DNA of 64,000 bases from Streptomyces sp. IMTB 2501 (GTDB taxonomy: Bacteria > Actinomycetota > Actinomycetes > Streptomycetales > Streptomycetaceae): assembly GCF_001953885.1 (NCBI RefSeq), contig NZ_MQUS01000006.1, forward strand, positions 270,214 through 334,213. The letters are read 5' to 3'. The translations under genes and the position numbers were made by a program. Under the pieces are notes generated by a model. The model was given only the letters and a program-made list of their open reading frames with translations. It had not been told where the DNA came from and made no database searches. Below are positions 54,356 through 63,604 of the stretch, piece after piece (position 1 is the first letter of the stretch; each line of letters opens with the position of its first letter).

Positions 54356-57013
54356 TCAACCCGTGTAGCGGTACGTCGCCGTGGCCTGCTCGTAGAACCG
54401 GGTCACCTCGTCCCGCTGCGCCTCCGGGCCGCGGACCTGGATGATGTGGTAACGGCCGTTCAGCAGGATCGCCATGTTCCGCACGAACAGGTCCTGTCCC
54501 TGTCCGTCGGTCCAGGTGAACTGCCCCTCGGCCATGGTCCGTCCGCCCACCGCGATGGTTCTCAGACCGGTGGCCGTGGCCCAGCTGGAGCTGCGGTACG
54601 GCTGGAGTTCGCTCTCCCTGTCCCGTTGGTAGACCATCGGGTCACTGCCGTACGTCGCGGCGCCGTCCCGTCCGGGTACGACGATCAGCTCGAAGTCCCC
54701 GTGCGCGTAGACCACCTGGCCGCTGCCGTTCTTCGGGGTGCGGTCCCAGCCCTTGGCCACGGCGATCTGGAAGCCTTCCGGGTCCTTGCGCAGGGTGAAG
54801 CCGTCGGCGACGGACGGGTCGCCGTCGGTCTGGGTGTCGGTGGCGGGAGCACTGCTCTGGGGCGCGCTCTGCCCGGTGGAGGGCTCCGGGCCGCGCGAGG
54901 GCGCGGTACTCGCCTCGCCCGCGCTGCCGGTCCGCTCGCTGCCCGCGGCCCCGCTCTCCCCCTGCTTCGGCATGAACAGCATCGCGTACGCGACCGCACC
55001 GGCCAGCAGGAGCAGGATCAGCAGGAGCAGGGTCCGGCCGAGGCTGCGCGGCGACGGGCCCGCCTCCTCCCGGGCCCGCTTGTGCCGGCCGTGCGGATGG
55101 GTCTCGGGCAGCCCGGCGCGCCGGCGGCGCAGCCGCACCAGCTCGCCGCGGCGGCGGACGATCGGCAGCCGGCGCGGATCGGCGGACGGCACGGGTACGA
55201 CATGGGTGCCGGCGTCGGGCTCGGGTGCGGAGCGCACCAGCGAGCGCAGCCAGCCGTTCAGCTCCTCGAAGTCCAGGCGCTCGGTGGGGTCCTGGCGCAG
55301 CAGTGACTCCACGACCGGGCGCAGCGGTCCGCACTCCTCGGCGAAGGCGGGCGGCTCGGCGCAGACCAGCTGCACCAGCTCGGCCGTCGACTCCTCCGGG
55401 TACGGCGCATGCCCCTGTACGGACCGGAACAGCAGCGCGCCGAGCGCCCACAGGTCGGTCGCGGGCCCGATCGGCGCCGCCAGCTGCCAGTTCTCGTGCA
55501 CGGGCCCGGCCTGCTCCGGCGCCCACCGCTCGGTGACCGGCCCCACGACGGTCATCCGCACCTGCCGCGCCCGCTCGGCCGCCAGCGCCGTCCCGGGGCC
55601 ACGCCGGGACGCGGCGGGCTCTCCGGCTCCGTCCCAGCGGGCGGTGTCGTTGCCCGTTTTGTGGGCGGTGCCGGGGTGCGGGGCGGGTGTCCGGCCGCCC
55701 AGGGGCGACGGGTGTCCGGGAGGGGAGTCCGCCGGGGGCAGTCCGGGGCGCTGCGTGGCACCGTCCAGGGCCGGGGAGGTGCCGGAACCGGTGCGGGGTG
55801 CGGCGCCGTGCCACGGGGTGCCCTGCACACCGTAGGGGTCGGCTGTCCGCCCGGGTGGTGTCGTGGTGCCGGGTCCGCCCGGGTACGACGACTGCCGCGC
55901 ACCGTCGGCCCGGCCGGCGCCGGTGCCGTTCTCGGCGGGCGGTGGGCCACCGGGCAGCGCGGGGTGCCCGTTCTCCCGGGACTCCTGCACCCGGGCGGCG
56001 GCACGCGCACCCGCGCGGTACGCGGCGATGGCCCCGGCGCGTGCGGCCCGGATGTCCGCGCCGGTCTCCAGGGGCCGTTGCCCCGCCGCACCGGGCATCC
56101 CGGTTCCGCCGGGCACCCCGGTCCCGCCGGGCACCGCGTTCGCTCCCGGCGCCGACAGGCCGCCGGCCGCCCTCGCCTGGATCGCGGCGCGGCGGGCGGC
56201 CTCGGGATCGACGTCCGCGGACGGCACCGCGACCGCTCCGGCGGCCCCGGCCGACCGGCCCACGGAACCGCGGGAATCACCCCGGTCCCCGGCGAAGGGA
56301 GCCACTCCCGGGCCGCCACCCGGCCCGGCATTCTCCGTCCCCGCTCCGCCCACGGCCCCGGCCGCGCCCGGAGTTCCCTCCTGCGTGCCGCCCTCGTCCG
56401 GCACCGGGTCGTACCCGCACAGTGCCTCCTCCGCGGCGCCGACCGCGAGGCCGGTCAGCATCACCCGGCCGTCGTCGCAGACCAGCACCGTACGGGCGGT
56501 GATGTTGCGGTGCACCCAGCCATGGGCGTGCAGCACCCGGAGCGCCATGAGCACGTCGGCGGCGACCTCGGCCGCCCGGTACGGCGACAGCGGCTGCTTC
56601 GCGAGCAGCGCGGCCAGCGGGCGTGCGGCCACAGACTCGCTCACTATCCACAGCGACCCGCCCTCGGCGAACACGTCGAAGACCTGGTCGAGCCGTGGAT
56701 GGTCGGGGATGCGGGCCGCCGCCTGCACGGCCTCGACGGCGCGCCGCACGGCCGGGTCGGCGGGCCGCCGGGTGGCGGTCCGGGCGTCCGGCGTCCGCCG
56801 GGTCCCGCGCTCACGCGCGGTGAACCCCTCGGGCAGTCCCTCCGCGTCGAGCACCTCCGCCTCGACGACCTCCGGCAACGGCACCTGCCGGACGAGTACT
56901 TCCTGGCCGCTGTAGGTGTCGAAGGCGCGGGTCTCGGTGAGTTCGTACTCGTCGGAGGGCGGCAACGGCAGGCGGTAGCGGTCGGCCAGCACCCGACCCG
57001 CGTAGTCGTCCAC
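54356..57013 (-). CDS. Kinase-fold protein with degenerate active site (pseudokinase), membrane-anchored
   Basis: An 885-residue paralogue of its neighbours with a ruined catalytic core. The Gly loop is absent (RAFDTYSGQEV), the VAIK Lys is Arg (LVRQVPLP, about residue 42), the catalytic HRD is HRN (Asn ~170 in HRNITARTVLV) and the DFG is TGL. A Gly/Ala/Pro-rich insert of about 300 residues interrupts the kinase fold, whose C-lobe resumes with PATDLWALGALLFRSVQGHA. A transmembrane helix (LLLLILLLLAGAVAYAMLF) and an extracytoplasmic domain (DPEGFQIAVAKGW...QFTWTDGQG) follow. GTG 57013 has GGGGGAGG 5 nt upstream. It may be a scaffold or regulator of the adjacent kinases. Confidence 0.9.
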   Translation of the reverse strand: MDDYAGRVLADRYRLPLPPSDEYELTETRAFDTYSGQEVLVRQVPLPEVVEAEVLDAEGLPEGFTARERGTRRTPDARTATRRPADPAVRRAVEAVQAAARIPDHPRLDQVFDVFAEGGSLWIVSESVAARPLAALLAKQPLSPYRAAEVAADVLMALRVLHAHGWVHRNITARTVLVCDDGRVMLTGLAVGAAEEALCGYDPVPDEGGTQEGTPGAAGAVGGAGTENAGPGGGPGVAPFAGDRGDSRGSVGRSAGAAGAVAVPSADVDPEAARRAAIQARAAGGLSAPGANAVPGGTGVPGGTGMPGAAGQRPLETGADIRAARAGAIAAYRAGARAAARVQESRENGHPALPGGPPPAENGTGAGRADGARQSSYPGGPGTTTPPGRTADPYGVQGTPWHGAAPRTGSGTSPALDGATQRPGLPPADSPPGHPSPLGGRTPAPHPGTAHKTGNDTARWDGAGEPAASRRGPGTALAAERARQVRMTVVGPVTERWAPEQAGPVHENWQLAAPIGPATDLWALGALLFRSVQGHAPYPEESTAELVQLVCAEPPAFAEECGPLRPVVESLLRQDPTERLDFEELNGWLRSLVRSAPEPDAGTHVVPVPSADPRRLPIVRRRGELVRLRRRRAGLPETHPHGRHKRAREEAGPSPRSLGRTLLLLILLLLAGAVAYAMLFMPKQGESGAAGSERTGSAGEASTAPSRGPEPSTGQSAPQSSAPATDTQTDGDPSVADGFTLRKDPEGFQIAVAKGWDRTPKNGSGQVVYAHGDFELIVVPGRDGAATYGSDPMVYQRDRESELQPYRSSSWATATGLRTIAVGGRTMAEGQFTWTDGQGQDLFVRNMAILLNGRYHIIQVRGPEAQRDEVTRFYEQATATYRYTG

Positions 57014-57176
57014 GTTGCCTCCCCCGGCCACCCGGTCGGTCACATCCGTTCGCCTCGCGACCCGTTTCGCACACGCATCCGGCTGCGTACGGTCCGCAAC
57101 CATTCACGATACGTGCCGGAGGCAACCCGCATCGCGTGGATGACGGATTCTCACGACCCAAACCGGCGGCCGGAGC

Positions 57177-59336
57177 CTACGCCCTGGGCTCGAAGGACTG
57201 CGTCAACGTCTTCCAGGTGTCCGCACGCAGCGCGCTGTCCCAGTCCGCCGCCTTCGCCGTGTACATCAGTCCGTAACCCTGGTGGCCGTTGACGACGAAA
57301 CCCCGGTCGATGCTGCGGTACCCGGTGCCGGCGTCCACGTAGGTGAACTCCCAGTCGGCCGTGTTCCAGCCGCGGTAGTCCACCTTCTCGATGCGGATCT
57401 TCCGGTACTGAGGACGCACCATGGAGCGCTCCTGGTTCTTCCAGTCCGCCACCGGGTCGTCCTTGGGGCTGTCGGTCCAGCCGATGAGCAGCTTCTGCCC
57501 GTCGGGACCGGTGTAGCGGTCGCCCGCGTCGTCGCTGGACTTGAACGACCATCCCCTGGGCAACCCGATCGAGTACCCCTGGCCGCCCTTGCGGGTCGAC
57601 ACCACCGGCGCGCTCCCGCCGCCCTTCGCACCGGACGAGCCGGAGCCACCGGTGGGGGCGCTCGCGTCGACGGCGGAACCGGTACCGGCACCGGCCGACG
57701 ACGGGCTCGACCCGTCCGTCCCCGGCCCGCTGCCCGTGGCCTTGTCGCCCTTGTCCCGCTTGGTGGACGCGCTCGCGCTCGCCGCCGCCTTGGCCCCGCT
57801 GCTCTTGCCGTCCTTGGCATCGTTGCCGTTCAGGGCGATGGCCAGGACCGTGCCGAGCACCGCGAGGGCGACCACCACGGCGATGATCACCAGCGTGCGC
57901 CTGGGTACGACGTCGGTCAGCGGCGCCCTGGGCACCGGCCGCGGCGGCAGGTCCAGGTCCGGCGGCGGCACCACGGGCCAGCCCGAACTCGGCTTGTTCG
58001 TGCTGGAGTTCGGCGTACCGGCAACGCCGGCGCCACCCGAAGCAGACCCCGCCTGTCTCGCGGCGGATCCGGCACCCGTCCCAGGCGCGGACCCGGGCCG
58101 CGCCCCACCGGAAGAGGCGCCGGGGGTGGCCGGACGCGCCCCGCCAGGAGCGGCCGAACGGACGCCGCCGGGAGTAGCCGGGCGGGCTCCGCCGCGACTG
58201 GCAGCCTGCGCCGCGCCGGTGCCGGTGCGGCCCGTGCCCGCCGCCCCACCCGCGCCCGGTGCGCCCGGTGCTGCCGGTGCGCTCGGTCCGGTCGGCGCGG
58301 CCGTGTCCCCGCCGTTCTTCGTCCGCGCCGACGCCGCGGTGGCCGCCTTGCGGACCGAACGCAGCGCGCCGCGCAGCTTCTCCCCGGCCTCCTCGCCCCG
58401 GCTGCCCTCGGACGACCCCGGCGGCACCGGCAGCGGCACCACCCGTGTGGCGTCCATCGGCTCCGGCTCGGGCGCGCGGATCACCGCCTGGAACATGGCC
58501 CGGGCCCCGGCGTCGTCGAGCCGCTCGGCGGGGTCCTTGGTGAGCAGGCCGTGGATGACGTCCCTGAGCGGGCCCGCGTTCTTGGGCTCCTCCAGGGGCT
58601 CGGTCATCACCGCGGTGAGCGTGGCGATCGCCGACCCCTTGTCGTACGGCGGCACGCCCTCGACCGCCGCGTACAGCAGGCCGCCGAGCGACCACAGGTC
58701 GGCCGCCGGGCCCGGCTTGTGACCGCGGGCGCGCTCGGGCGAGATGTAGGAGGGGGCGCCGACGAGCATGCCGGTGGAGGTGATGGACGGGTCACCCTCG
58801 ACCTGTGCGATACCGAAGTCGGTGAGCACGACCCGGCCGTCCTCGGCGATCAGCACGTTGGACGGCTTCACGTCCCGGTGCAGGATGCCCTCGCGGTGCG
58901 CGGAGCGCAGCACGTCGAGGACGGCGAGGCCCACCTCGGCGGCGCGCTTCGGCTCCAGCAGACCGTCCTCGCGGATGACCTCGGCGAGGGACTTGCCCTC
59001 CACCAACTCCATGACGATCCACGGCCGGTCGTCCTCGTCGACCACGTCGAAGACCGTCACCGCGCTGTTGTTGCGGATCCGGGCGATGGCCTTGGCCTCG
59101 CGCAGGGTGCGCGTGATCAGGCGCCGCTTCTCCTCCTCGTCGATGTTCGACGGGAACCGCAGCTCCTTGACGGCGACCGTCCGGCCCAGCGTCTCGTCCT
59201 CGGCGCGCCAGACCGTGCCCATACCGCCCCGGCCCAGCACGTCTCCCAGCCGGTACCGCCCGGCGAGGAGACGACGCTCGCTCTTGTCCTGACGAGTCCC
59301 CTGACGAGAGGTACCCGCCCGCTCCGCCTCCGACAT
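57177..59336 (-). CDS. Ser/Thr protein kinase, membrane-anchored
   Basis: A 719-residue kinase, first of the cluster in transcription order. Gly loop DVLGRGGMGTVW, Lys in RTVAVKELRF, HRDVKPSNVLI, DFGIAQVEGD and GAPSYISPER are complete. A long Gly/Ala/Pro/Arg-rich linker (about 315-475) with repeated GGARPATPG units leads to a transmembrane helix (TLVIIAVVVALAVLGTVLAI). The extracytoplasmic domain has GYSIGLPRGW and WEFTYVDAGTG. ATG 59336 has GAGGGG about 6 nt upstream. A TTGTC-N8-GACAA inverted repeat lies in the promoter region at 59374-59391. Confidence 0.93.
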   Translation of the reverse strand: MSEAERAGTSRQGTRQDKSERRLLAGRYRLGDVLGRGGMGTVWRAEDETLGRTVAVKELRFPSNIDEEEKRRLITRTLREAKAIARIRNNSAVTVFDVVDEDDRPWIVMELVEGKSLAEVIREDGLLEPKRAAEVGLAVLDVLRSAHREGILHRDVKPSNVLIAEDGRVVLTDFGIAQVEGDPSITSTGMLVGAPSYISPERARGHKPGPAADLWSLGGLLYAAVEGVPPYDKGSAIATLTAVMTEPLEEPKNAGPLRDVIHGLLTKDPAERLDDAGARAMFQAVIRAPEPEPMDATRVVPLPVPPGSSEGSRGEEAGEKLRGALRSVRKAATAASARTKNGGDTAAPTGPSAPAAPGAPGAGGAAGTGRTGTGAAQAASRGGARPATPGGVRSAAPGGARPATPGASSGGARPGSAPGTGAGSAARQAGSASGGAGVAGTPNSSTNKPSSGWPVVPPPDLDLPPRPVPRAPLTDVVPRRTLVIIAVVVALAVLGTVLAIALNGNDAKDGKSSGAKAAASASASTKRDKGDKATGSGPGTDGSSPSSAGAGTGSAVDASAPTGGSGSSGAKGGGSAPVVSTRKGGQGYSIGLPRGWSFKSSDDAGDRYTGPDGQKLLIGWTDSPKDDPVADWKNQERSMVRPQYRKIRIEKVDYRGWNTADWEFTYVDAGTGYRSIDRGFVVNGHQGYGLMYTAKAADWDSALRADTWKTLTQSFEPRA

Positions 59337-59572
59337 GCGTCCCCTCATACAACCCGCCCTGACAGAGCCTCCATTGTCTCTCACTCGACAAGTGCGCAAC
59401 GCCCAGGGGCCCCCTGGGCGCGGCCCGCCCTCCGCGCACCGGAAGCCCCGATGAACCTGCTGTTCCGGTTATCGGGACGATGGACACCAAAAGGACCGAA
59501 GCCCCCCACGGAGCGGCACCCTTGACTCCGCTTCAGGACGGGGAATCGGCCGTTTCGGGCCGGTACCGACGG

Positions 59573-61279
59573 CTACAGCGGCACGATGTCCGGTGCCCCC
59601 AGCCGTGCCGCGTCCGCCGTCTGGTCGTCGGGCTGGAGCTGGGACTCCCGCTCGGCCTCCACCCGCTTCTCGTAGTGCTCGACCTCGCGCTCGATCTGGT
59701 CCTTGTCCCAGCCGAGGACCGGCGCCATCAGCCCGGCCACCTCACGGGCGCTGCGCGTGCCCCGGTCGAAGGTCTCGATGGAGATACGGGTACGACGGGT
59801 GAGGACGTCGTCCAGATGCCGGGCGCCCTCGTGCGAGGCGGCGTACACCACCTCGGCGCGCAGATAGTCGTCGGCGCCCGGCAGCGGGTCGCCCAGGGCG
59901 GGGTCGGCGGTGATGAGGTCGAGGACCTCCTCGGCCATGGAGCCGTAGCGGTTCAGCAGATGCTCGACGCGGGCCGCGTGCAGTCCGGTGCGGGCGGCGA
60001 CCCGGGCGCGCGCGTTCCACAGCGCCTGGTACCCCTCCGCGCCGAGCAGCGGGGTCTCCTCGGTCACACAGTCGGCGACCCGCATGTCCAGGCCGTGCAC
60101 CGCCTCGTCGACCGCGTCCTTCGCCATCACCCGGTACGTGGTGTACTTGCCGCCCGCCACGACCACGAGTCCCGGCACCGGATGGGCGACCGTGTGCTCG
60201 CGGGAGAGCTTGCTGGTGGCGTCGGACTCCCCGGCGAGCAGCGGGCGCAGACCGGCGTACACGCCCTGCACGTCGTCACGGCCGAGCGGCACCGCGAGCA
60301 CCGAGTTGACGTGCTCCAGCAGATAGTCGATGTCGGCGCTGGACGCGGCCGGATGGGCCTTGTCCAGGTCCCAGTCCGTGTCGGTGGTGCCGACGATCCA
60401 GTGCCGCCCCCAGGGGATGACGAACAGAACCGACTTCTCGGTACGCAGGATCAGGCCGGTCGTGGAGTGGATGCGGTCCTTGGGCACGACCAGGTGGATG
60501 CCCTTGGAGGCGCGGACGTGGAACTGGCCGCGCTCCCCCACCAGGGCCTGCGTGTCGTCGGTCCACACGCCGGTCGCGTTCACCACCTGCTTGGCGCGGA
60601 TCTCGTACTCCCCGCCGCCCTCCACGTCCTGCACCCGGGCGCCGACCACCCGCTCGCCCTCGCGCAGGAACCCGGTCACCCGCGCGCGGTTGGCCACCTT
60701 CGCGCCGTACGACGCGGCCGTGCGCACCAGGGTGGCCACGAAGCGGGCGTCGTCCATCTGGGCGTCGTAGTACTGCAAGGCACCGACCAGGGCGTCCTTC
60801 TTCAGACAGGGTGCGACACGCAGGGCATGACGGTGTGTCAGATGGCGGTGCAGGGGCAGCCCACGGCCGTGCCCGCGCGCCATGGACATCGCGTCGTACA
60901 AGGCCACACCCGACCCCGCGTACAGCCGCTCCCAGCCCTTGTGCTGCAGCGGATAGAGGAACGGCACGGGCTTGACCAGGTGCGGGGCGAGCCGCTCCAG
61001 CAGCAGCCCGCGCTCCTTCAGCGCTTCCCGTACGAGGGCGAAGTCGAGCATCTCCAGATAGCGCAGACCGCCGTGGATCAGTTTGCTGGACCGGCTGGAG
61101 GTGCCGGACGCCCAGTCGCGGGCCTCGACCAGCCCTGTGGACAGTCCACGCGTGACGGCGTCCAGCGCGGTACCGGCACCGACGACCCCGCCGCCGATCA
61201 CCAGCACGTCCAGCTCCCGCTCCGCCATCGCCGCCAGTGCCTCGGCGCGCTGCGCCGGCCCCAGAGTCGCTGTCCTCAC
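59573..61279 (-). CDS. glpD: Glycerol-3-phosphate dehydrogenase (FAD)
   Basis: A 568-residue membrane-associated flavoenzyme oxidising glycerol-3-phosphate to dihydroxyacetone phosphate. The FAD motif is LDVLVIGGGVVGAGTALDA, followed by SGTSSRSSKLIHGGLRYLE and VVAGGKYTTYRVMAKDAVD. Length is typical, with the C-terminal cap domain. GTG 61279 has GGGAGG 5 nt upstream. Divergent from the nucleotide-sugar dehydrogenase with an ACACATA-N7-TATGTGT repeat between. Confidence 0.95.
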   Translation of the reverse strand: MRTATLGPAQRAEALAAMAERELDVLVIGGGVVGAGTALDAVTRGLSTGLVEARDWASGTSSRSSKLIHGGLRYLEMLDFALVREALKERGLLLERLAPHLVKPVPFLYPLQHKGWERLYAGSGVALYDAMSMARGHGRGLPLHRHLTHRHALRVAPCLKKDALVGALQYYDAQMDDARFVATLVRTAASYGAKVANRARVTGFLREGERVVGARVQDVEGGGEYEIRAKQVVNATGVWTDDTQALVGERGQFHVRASKGIHLVVPKDRIHSTTGLILRTEKSVLFVIPWGRHWIVGTTDTDWDLDKAHPAASSADIDYLLEHVNSVLAVPLGRDDVQGVYAGLRPLLAGESDATSKLSREHTVAHPVPGLVVVAGGKYTTYRVMAKDAVDEAVHGLDMRVADCVTEETPLLGAEGYQALWNARARVAARTGLHAARVEHLLNRYGSMAEEVLDLITADPALGDPLPGADDYLRAEVVYAASHEGARHLDDVLTRRTRISIETFDRGTRSAREVAGLMAPVLGWDKDQIEREVEHYEKRVEAERESQLQPDDQTADAARLGAPDIVPL

Positions 61280-61406
61280 CGCTGCCTCCCGCTGTCCCAG
61301 ACCCGCTCGCGTCGGCCGCACCCGGTGGGCGAAGCCCGGTTCATCCCCTCCTCATGCCCAAATTCTGACCGGGTTGCCCGACTTCAGCCACCACGGGCTC
61401 CCACGC

Positions 61407-61415
61407 TGTGGACAA
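61407..61415. promoter_or_regulatory. Single DnaA-box-like 9-mer
   Basis: TTGTCCACA on the minus strand matches the Streptomyces DnaA box exactly. Only one copy is present, so it is not an origin. Confidence 0.3.
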
Positions 61416-61452
61416 CTCATGCACAACCCTTGGAAGACACACGAACACAATC

Positions 61453-61473
61453 ACACATAACTGTCATATGTGT
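61453..61473. promoter_or_regulatory. Inverted repeat between glpD and the nucleotide-sugar dehydrogenase
   Basis: ACACATA and TATGTGT are perfect complements with a 7-bp spacer, in the divergent promoter region. Candidate operator for either gene. Confidence 0.4.
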
Positions 61474-61560
61474 ACCTAGTCTGGCAGAGCACTCGCTCAA
61501 CCCTGTCGACAGCGGTTGCGCACCTGTCCCGCTTCGGCTACTGGGAAGGACGGCCCACGC

Positions 61561-62769
61561 ATGCCCGCAGACCTCGCCGTCATCGGACTCGGCTCCTACG
61601 GCTTGCCGCTGGCCCAGGCCGCCGTCGCCGCAGGCATCTCCACGCTCGGCTTCACCACGGGGCCCGAGGCGGGCTCCCTCAGTCCGGCCGAATTGCGCCG
61701 GATGCATCTGGCCGGCTTCCGGCCCGGTACCGACCCGGCCCAGCTCGGCCGGGTGCGCACCGCCGTGATCTGCCCGTCGACCGCGAGCGACACCGACGGC
61801 GGACTCGACCTCGGGCAGGTGGAGGCGGCCGCCCGCGCGCTCGCCGAACGGCTGCGCCCGCACACCACGGTCATCCTGGAGTCGCCGGTGCTGCCCGGCA
61901 CGACGGAGGAGTTCCTGCGGCCCCTGCTGGAGGAGGGCTCGGGGCTGCGCGCCGGCCGGGACTTCCATCTCGCCTACTCGCCCAGCCGGGTCGACCCCGG
62001 CAACCGCGACCACACCCCCGCCGGCACCCCCAAGGTGATCGGCGGCCTCACCCCCGCGTGCACCGAGTCGGCCGCCGCCTTCTACGGTCGGCTCACCGAC
62101 AAGGTGGTACGCGCGCGTGGACTGCGCGAGGCGGAGACCGTGCAGCTGCTGGAGACCAACTTCCGGCACGTCAACATCGCGCTCGTCAACGAGATGGCGG
62201 TCCTCTGCCATGAGCTGGGTGTCGACCTGTGGGACGTCATCCGGTGCGCGGAGACCAAGCCGTTCGGCTTCCAGGCGTTCCGGCCGGGGCCGGGCGTCGG
62301 CGGGCACGGCGTCCCGCAGGACCTGACCGGCCACGCCACCCGCACCCTGCGGATGGTGGAACTCGCCCAGCAGGTCAACCACCGCATGCCGCGCTACGTC
62401 GTGCAGCGCGCCGCCACCCTCCTCAACGAGCACGGCAAGTCGGCCCGCTGCGCGCGCGTACTGCTGCTCGGCGTCACCTACAAGCCCGACGTCGCCGACC
62501 AGCAGGGCACACCCGCCCAGGAGATCGCGATCCGGCTGATGGAACTGGGCGCCTCCGTGAGCTACCACGACCCGCTCGTGGCCTCCTGGAACGTCCTGGA
62601 CCGCCCGGTCCCGCGCGCGGACGCGCTCTACGATGCCGCCGCCGACGCGGATCTGACGATCCTGCTGCAGAACCACCGGACGTACGACCTGCAGGCCCTG
62701 TCGGTGAAGGCCCAGCTGCTGCTGGACACACGGGGGGCCACACCTGCGGGCGCGGCGCACCGGCTCTGA
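61561..62769 (+). CDS. UDP-glucose/GDP-mannose dehydrogenase family protein lacking the catalytic Cys
   Basis: A 402-residue protein of the WecC/WbpA-like family. The N-terminal Rossmann motif is LAVIGLGSYGLPLAQAA, followed by VILESPVLPGTTEEFLRP, YSPSRVDPGNRDHT and the central LETNFRHVNIALVNEMAVLC helix. The C-terminal UDP-binding domain has LLGVTYKPDVADQQGTPA. The normal catalytic GGHC is GGHG here: Gly250 replaces Cys, and the following IPVDP is VPQDL. A four-electron oxidation through a thiohemiacetal is therefore unlikely. ATG 61561 is preceded by GGAAGG 11 nt upstream. Monocistronic, with a terminator after it. Confidence 0.88.
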   Translation: MPADLAVIGLGSYGLPLAQAAVAAGISTLGFTTGPEAGSLSPAELRRMHLAGFRPGTDPAQLGRVRTAVICPSTASDTDGGLDLGQVEAAARALAERLRPHTTVILESPVLPGTTEEFLRPLLEEGSGLRAGRDFHLAYSPSRVDPGNRDHTPAGTPKVIGGLTPACTESAAAFYGRLTDKVVRARGLREAETVQLLETNFRHVNIALVNEMAVLCHELGVDLWDVIRCAETKPFGFQAFRPGPGVGGHGVPQDLTGHATRTLRMVELAQQVNHRMPRYVVQRAATLLNEHGKSARCARVLLLGVTYKPDVADQQGTPAQEIAIRLMELGASVSYHDPLVASWNVLDRPVPRADALYDAAADADLTILLQNHRTYDLQALSVKAQLLLDTRGATPAGAAHRL

Positions 62770-62787
62770 GCCTGATCACGAACGGAA

Positions 62788-62819
62788 AACAGCCGGGAGC
62801 GTTGTCGTCCCCGGCTGTT
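62788..62819 (+). terminator. Terminator after the nucleotide-sugar dehydrogenase
   Basis: AACAGCCGGG (62788-62797) pairs with CCCGGCTGTT (62810-62819), followed by TAATCT. Confidence 0.7.
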
Positions 62820-62836
62820 AATCTCCCCCGGACTCG

Positions 62837-62854
62837 CCGCACACGCGTGTGCGG
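62837..62854. promoter_or_regulatory. 18-bp palindrome followed by a T-tract
   Basis: CCGCACACGCGTGTGCGG is a perfect palindrome followed by GGGTTTTCC. It may be a second terminator or an operator for the gene at 62908. Confidence 0.4.
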
Positions 62855-62907
62855 GGGTTTTCCGTTTCCGTCATTCAGCCGTGCTCCACCTCGGGGGGAT
62901 TTCTGTC

Positions 62908-63489
62908 ATGAGCCAGTCAGCTCCATCGCCACAGTCGCCGCAATCGCCGCAGCCGCCGCAGTTCGGCCCGGCCGGCGGCAACCCGTACGCCCAGCAGGCC
63001 CCGGCCGGCGCGCCCTACCCGCCGCAGCCGGGCGGGTACGCCGCCCAGCCGGGTGCCTTCGCGCCGCCGGCGCCGCCCGCGCCGGGCCGGAACAACGTCG
63101 TCCTCGGTGTGGTCGCCGCGGTCGTCGCCGCCCTGGCCGCCGCCGCGCTGTACGGCGTCGTCATCGGCGCCACCAAGCACGAGATCGGCTACGCGGCCGT
63201 CGGTGTCGGCTTCGTCGTCGGTATCGCGGCGGGCAAGGCGGGCGGCCGCAACCCGGCCCTCCCCGTCGTGAGCGTCATCCTCGCGCTCGGCTCGGTGTAC
63301 CTCGGCCAGCTGGTCGGCGAGGCCATGATCGGCGCCGACGCGGTGCACCGGGGCTTCAACGAGGTGTTCTTCCAGCACTTCGACCTGGTCCAGCAGGCGT
63401 GGAAGGACGACGCCGATCCGATGACCTTCCTCTTCTTCGCCATCGCCGCGTTCGCCGCGTTCTCCGGCGCCAAGAAGGCCGCCGCGTAG
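62908..63489 (+). CDS. Pro/Gln-rich membrane protein, hypothetical
   Basis: A 193-residue protein. The N-terminal 60 residues are Pro/Gln/Ser/Gly-rich (SPQSPQSPQPPQ). Three or four hydrophobic segments follow (VVLGVVAAVVAALAAAALYG; AAVGVGFVVGIAAGKAGG; PVVSVILALGSVYLGQLVG), then a short soluble part (FNEVFFQHFDLVQQAWKDD) and a final hydrophobic helix. ATG 62908 has GGGGGGA 9 nt upstream. No named family. Confidence 0.7.
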   Translation: MSQSAPSPQSPQSPQPPQFGPAGGNPYAQQAPAGAPYPPQPGGYAAQPGAFAPPAPPAPGRNNVVLGVVAAVVAALAAAALYGVVIGATKHEIGYAAVGVGFVVGIAAGKAGGRNPALPVVSVILALGSVYLGQLVGEAMIGADAVHRGFNEVFFQHFDLVQQAWKDDADPMTFLFFAIAAFAAFSGAKKAAA

Positions 63490-63541
63490 GGCGCGTAAGG
63501 GCGCTCAAGGCACGTCCGCACCAAGGTACGTCCAACAGCCG

Positions 63542-63579
63542 GAAGGGCCCGGCCACCCTTGAAGGTGGCCGGGCCCTTC
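63542..63579. terminator. Bidirectional 16-bp terminator
   Basis: GAAGGGCCCGGCCACC (63542-63557) and its exact complement (63564-63579) flank CTTGAA, between convergent genes. Confidence 0.85.
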
Positions 63580-63604
63580 GCGTCGTACTGCTCCCGTGGG
63601 CGGG

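Noticed and set aside
61407..61415. Replication origin because of a DnaA box
   Set aside because: A single box with no cluster, no AT-rich region and no dnaA/dnaN nearby.
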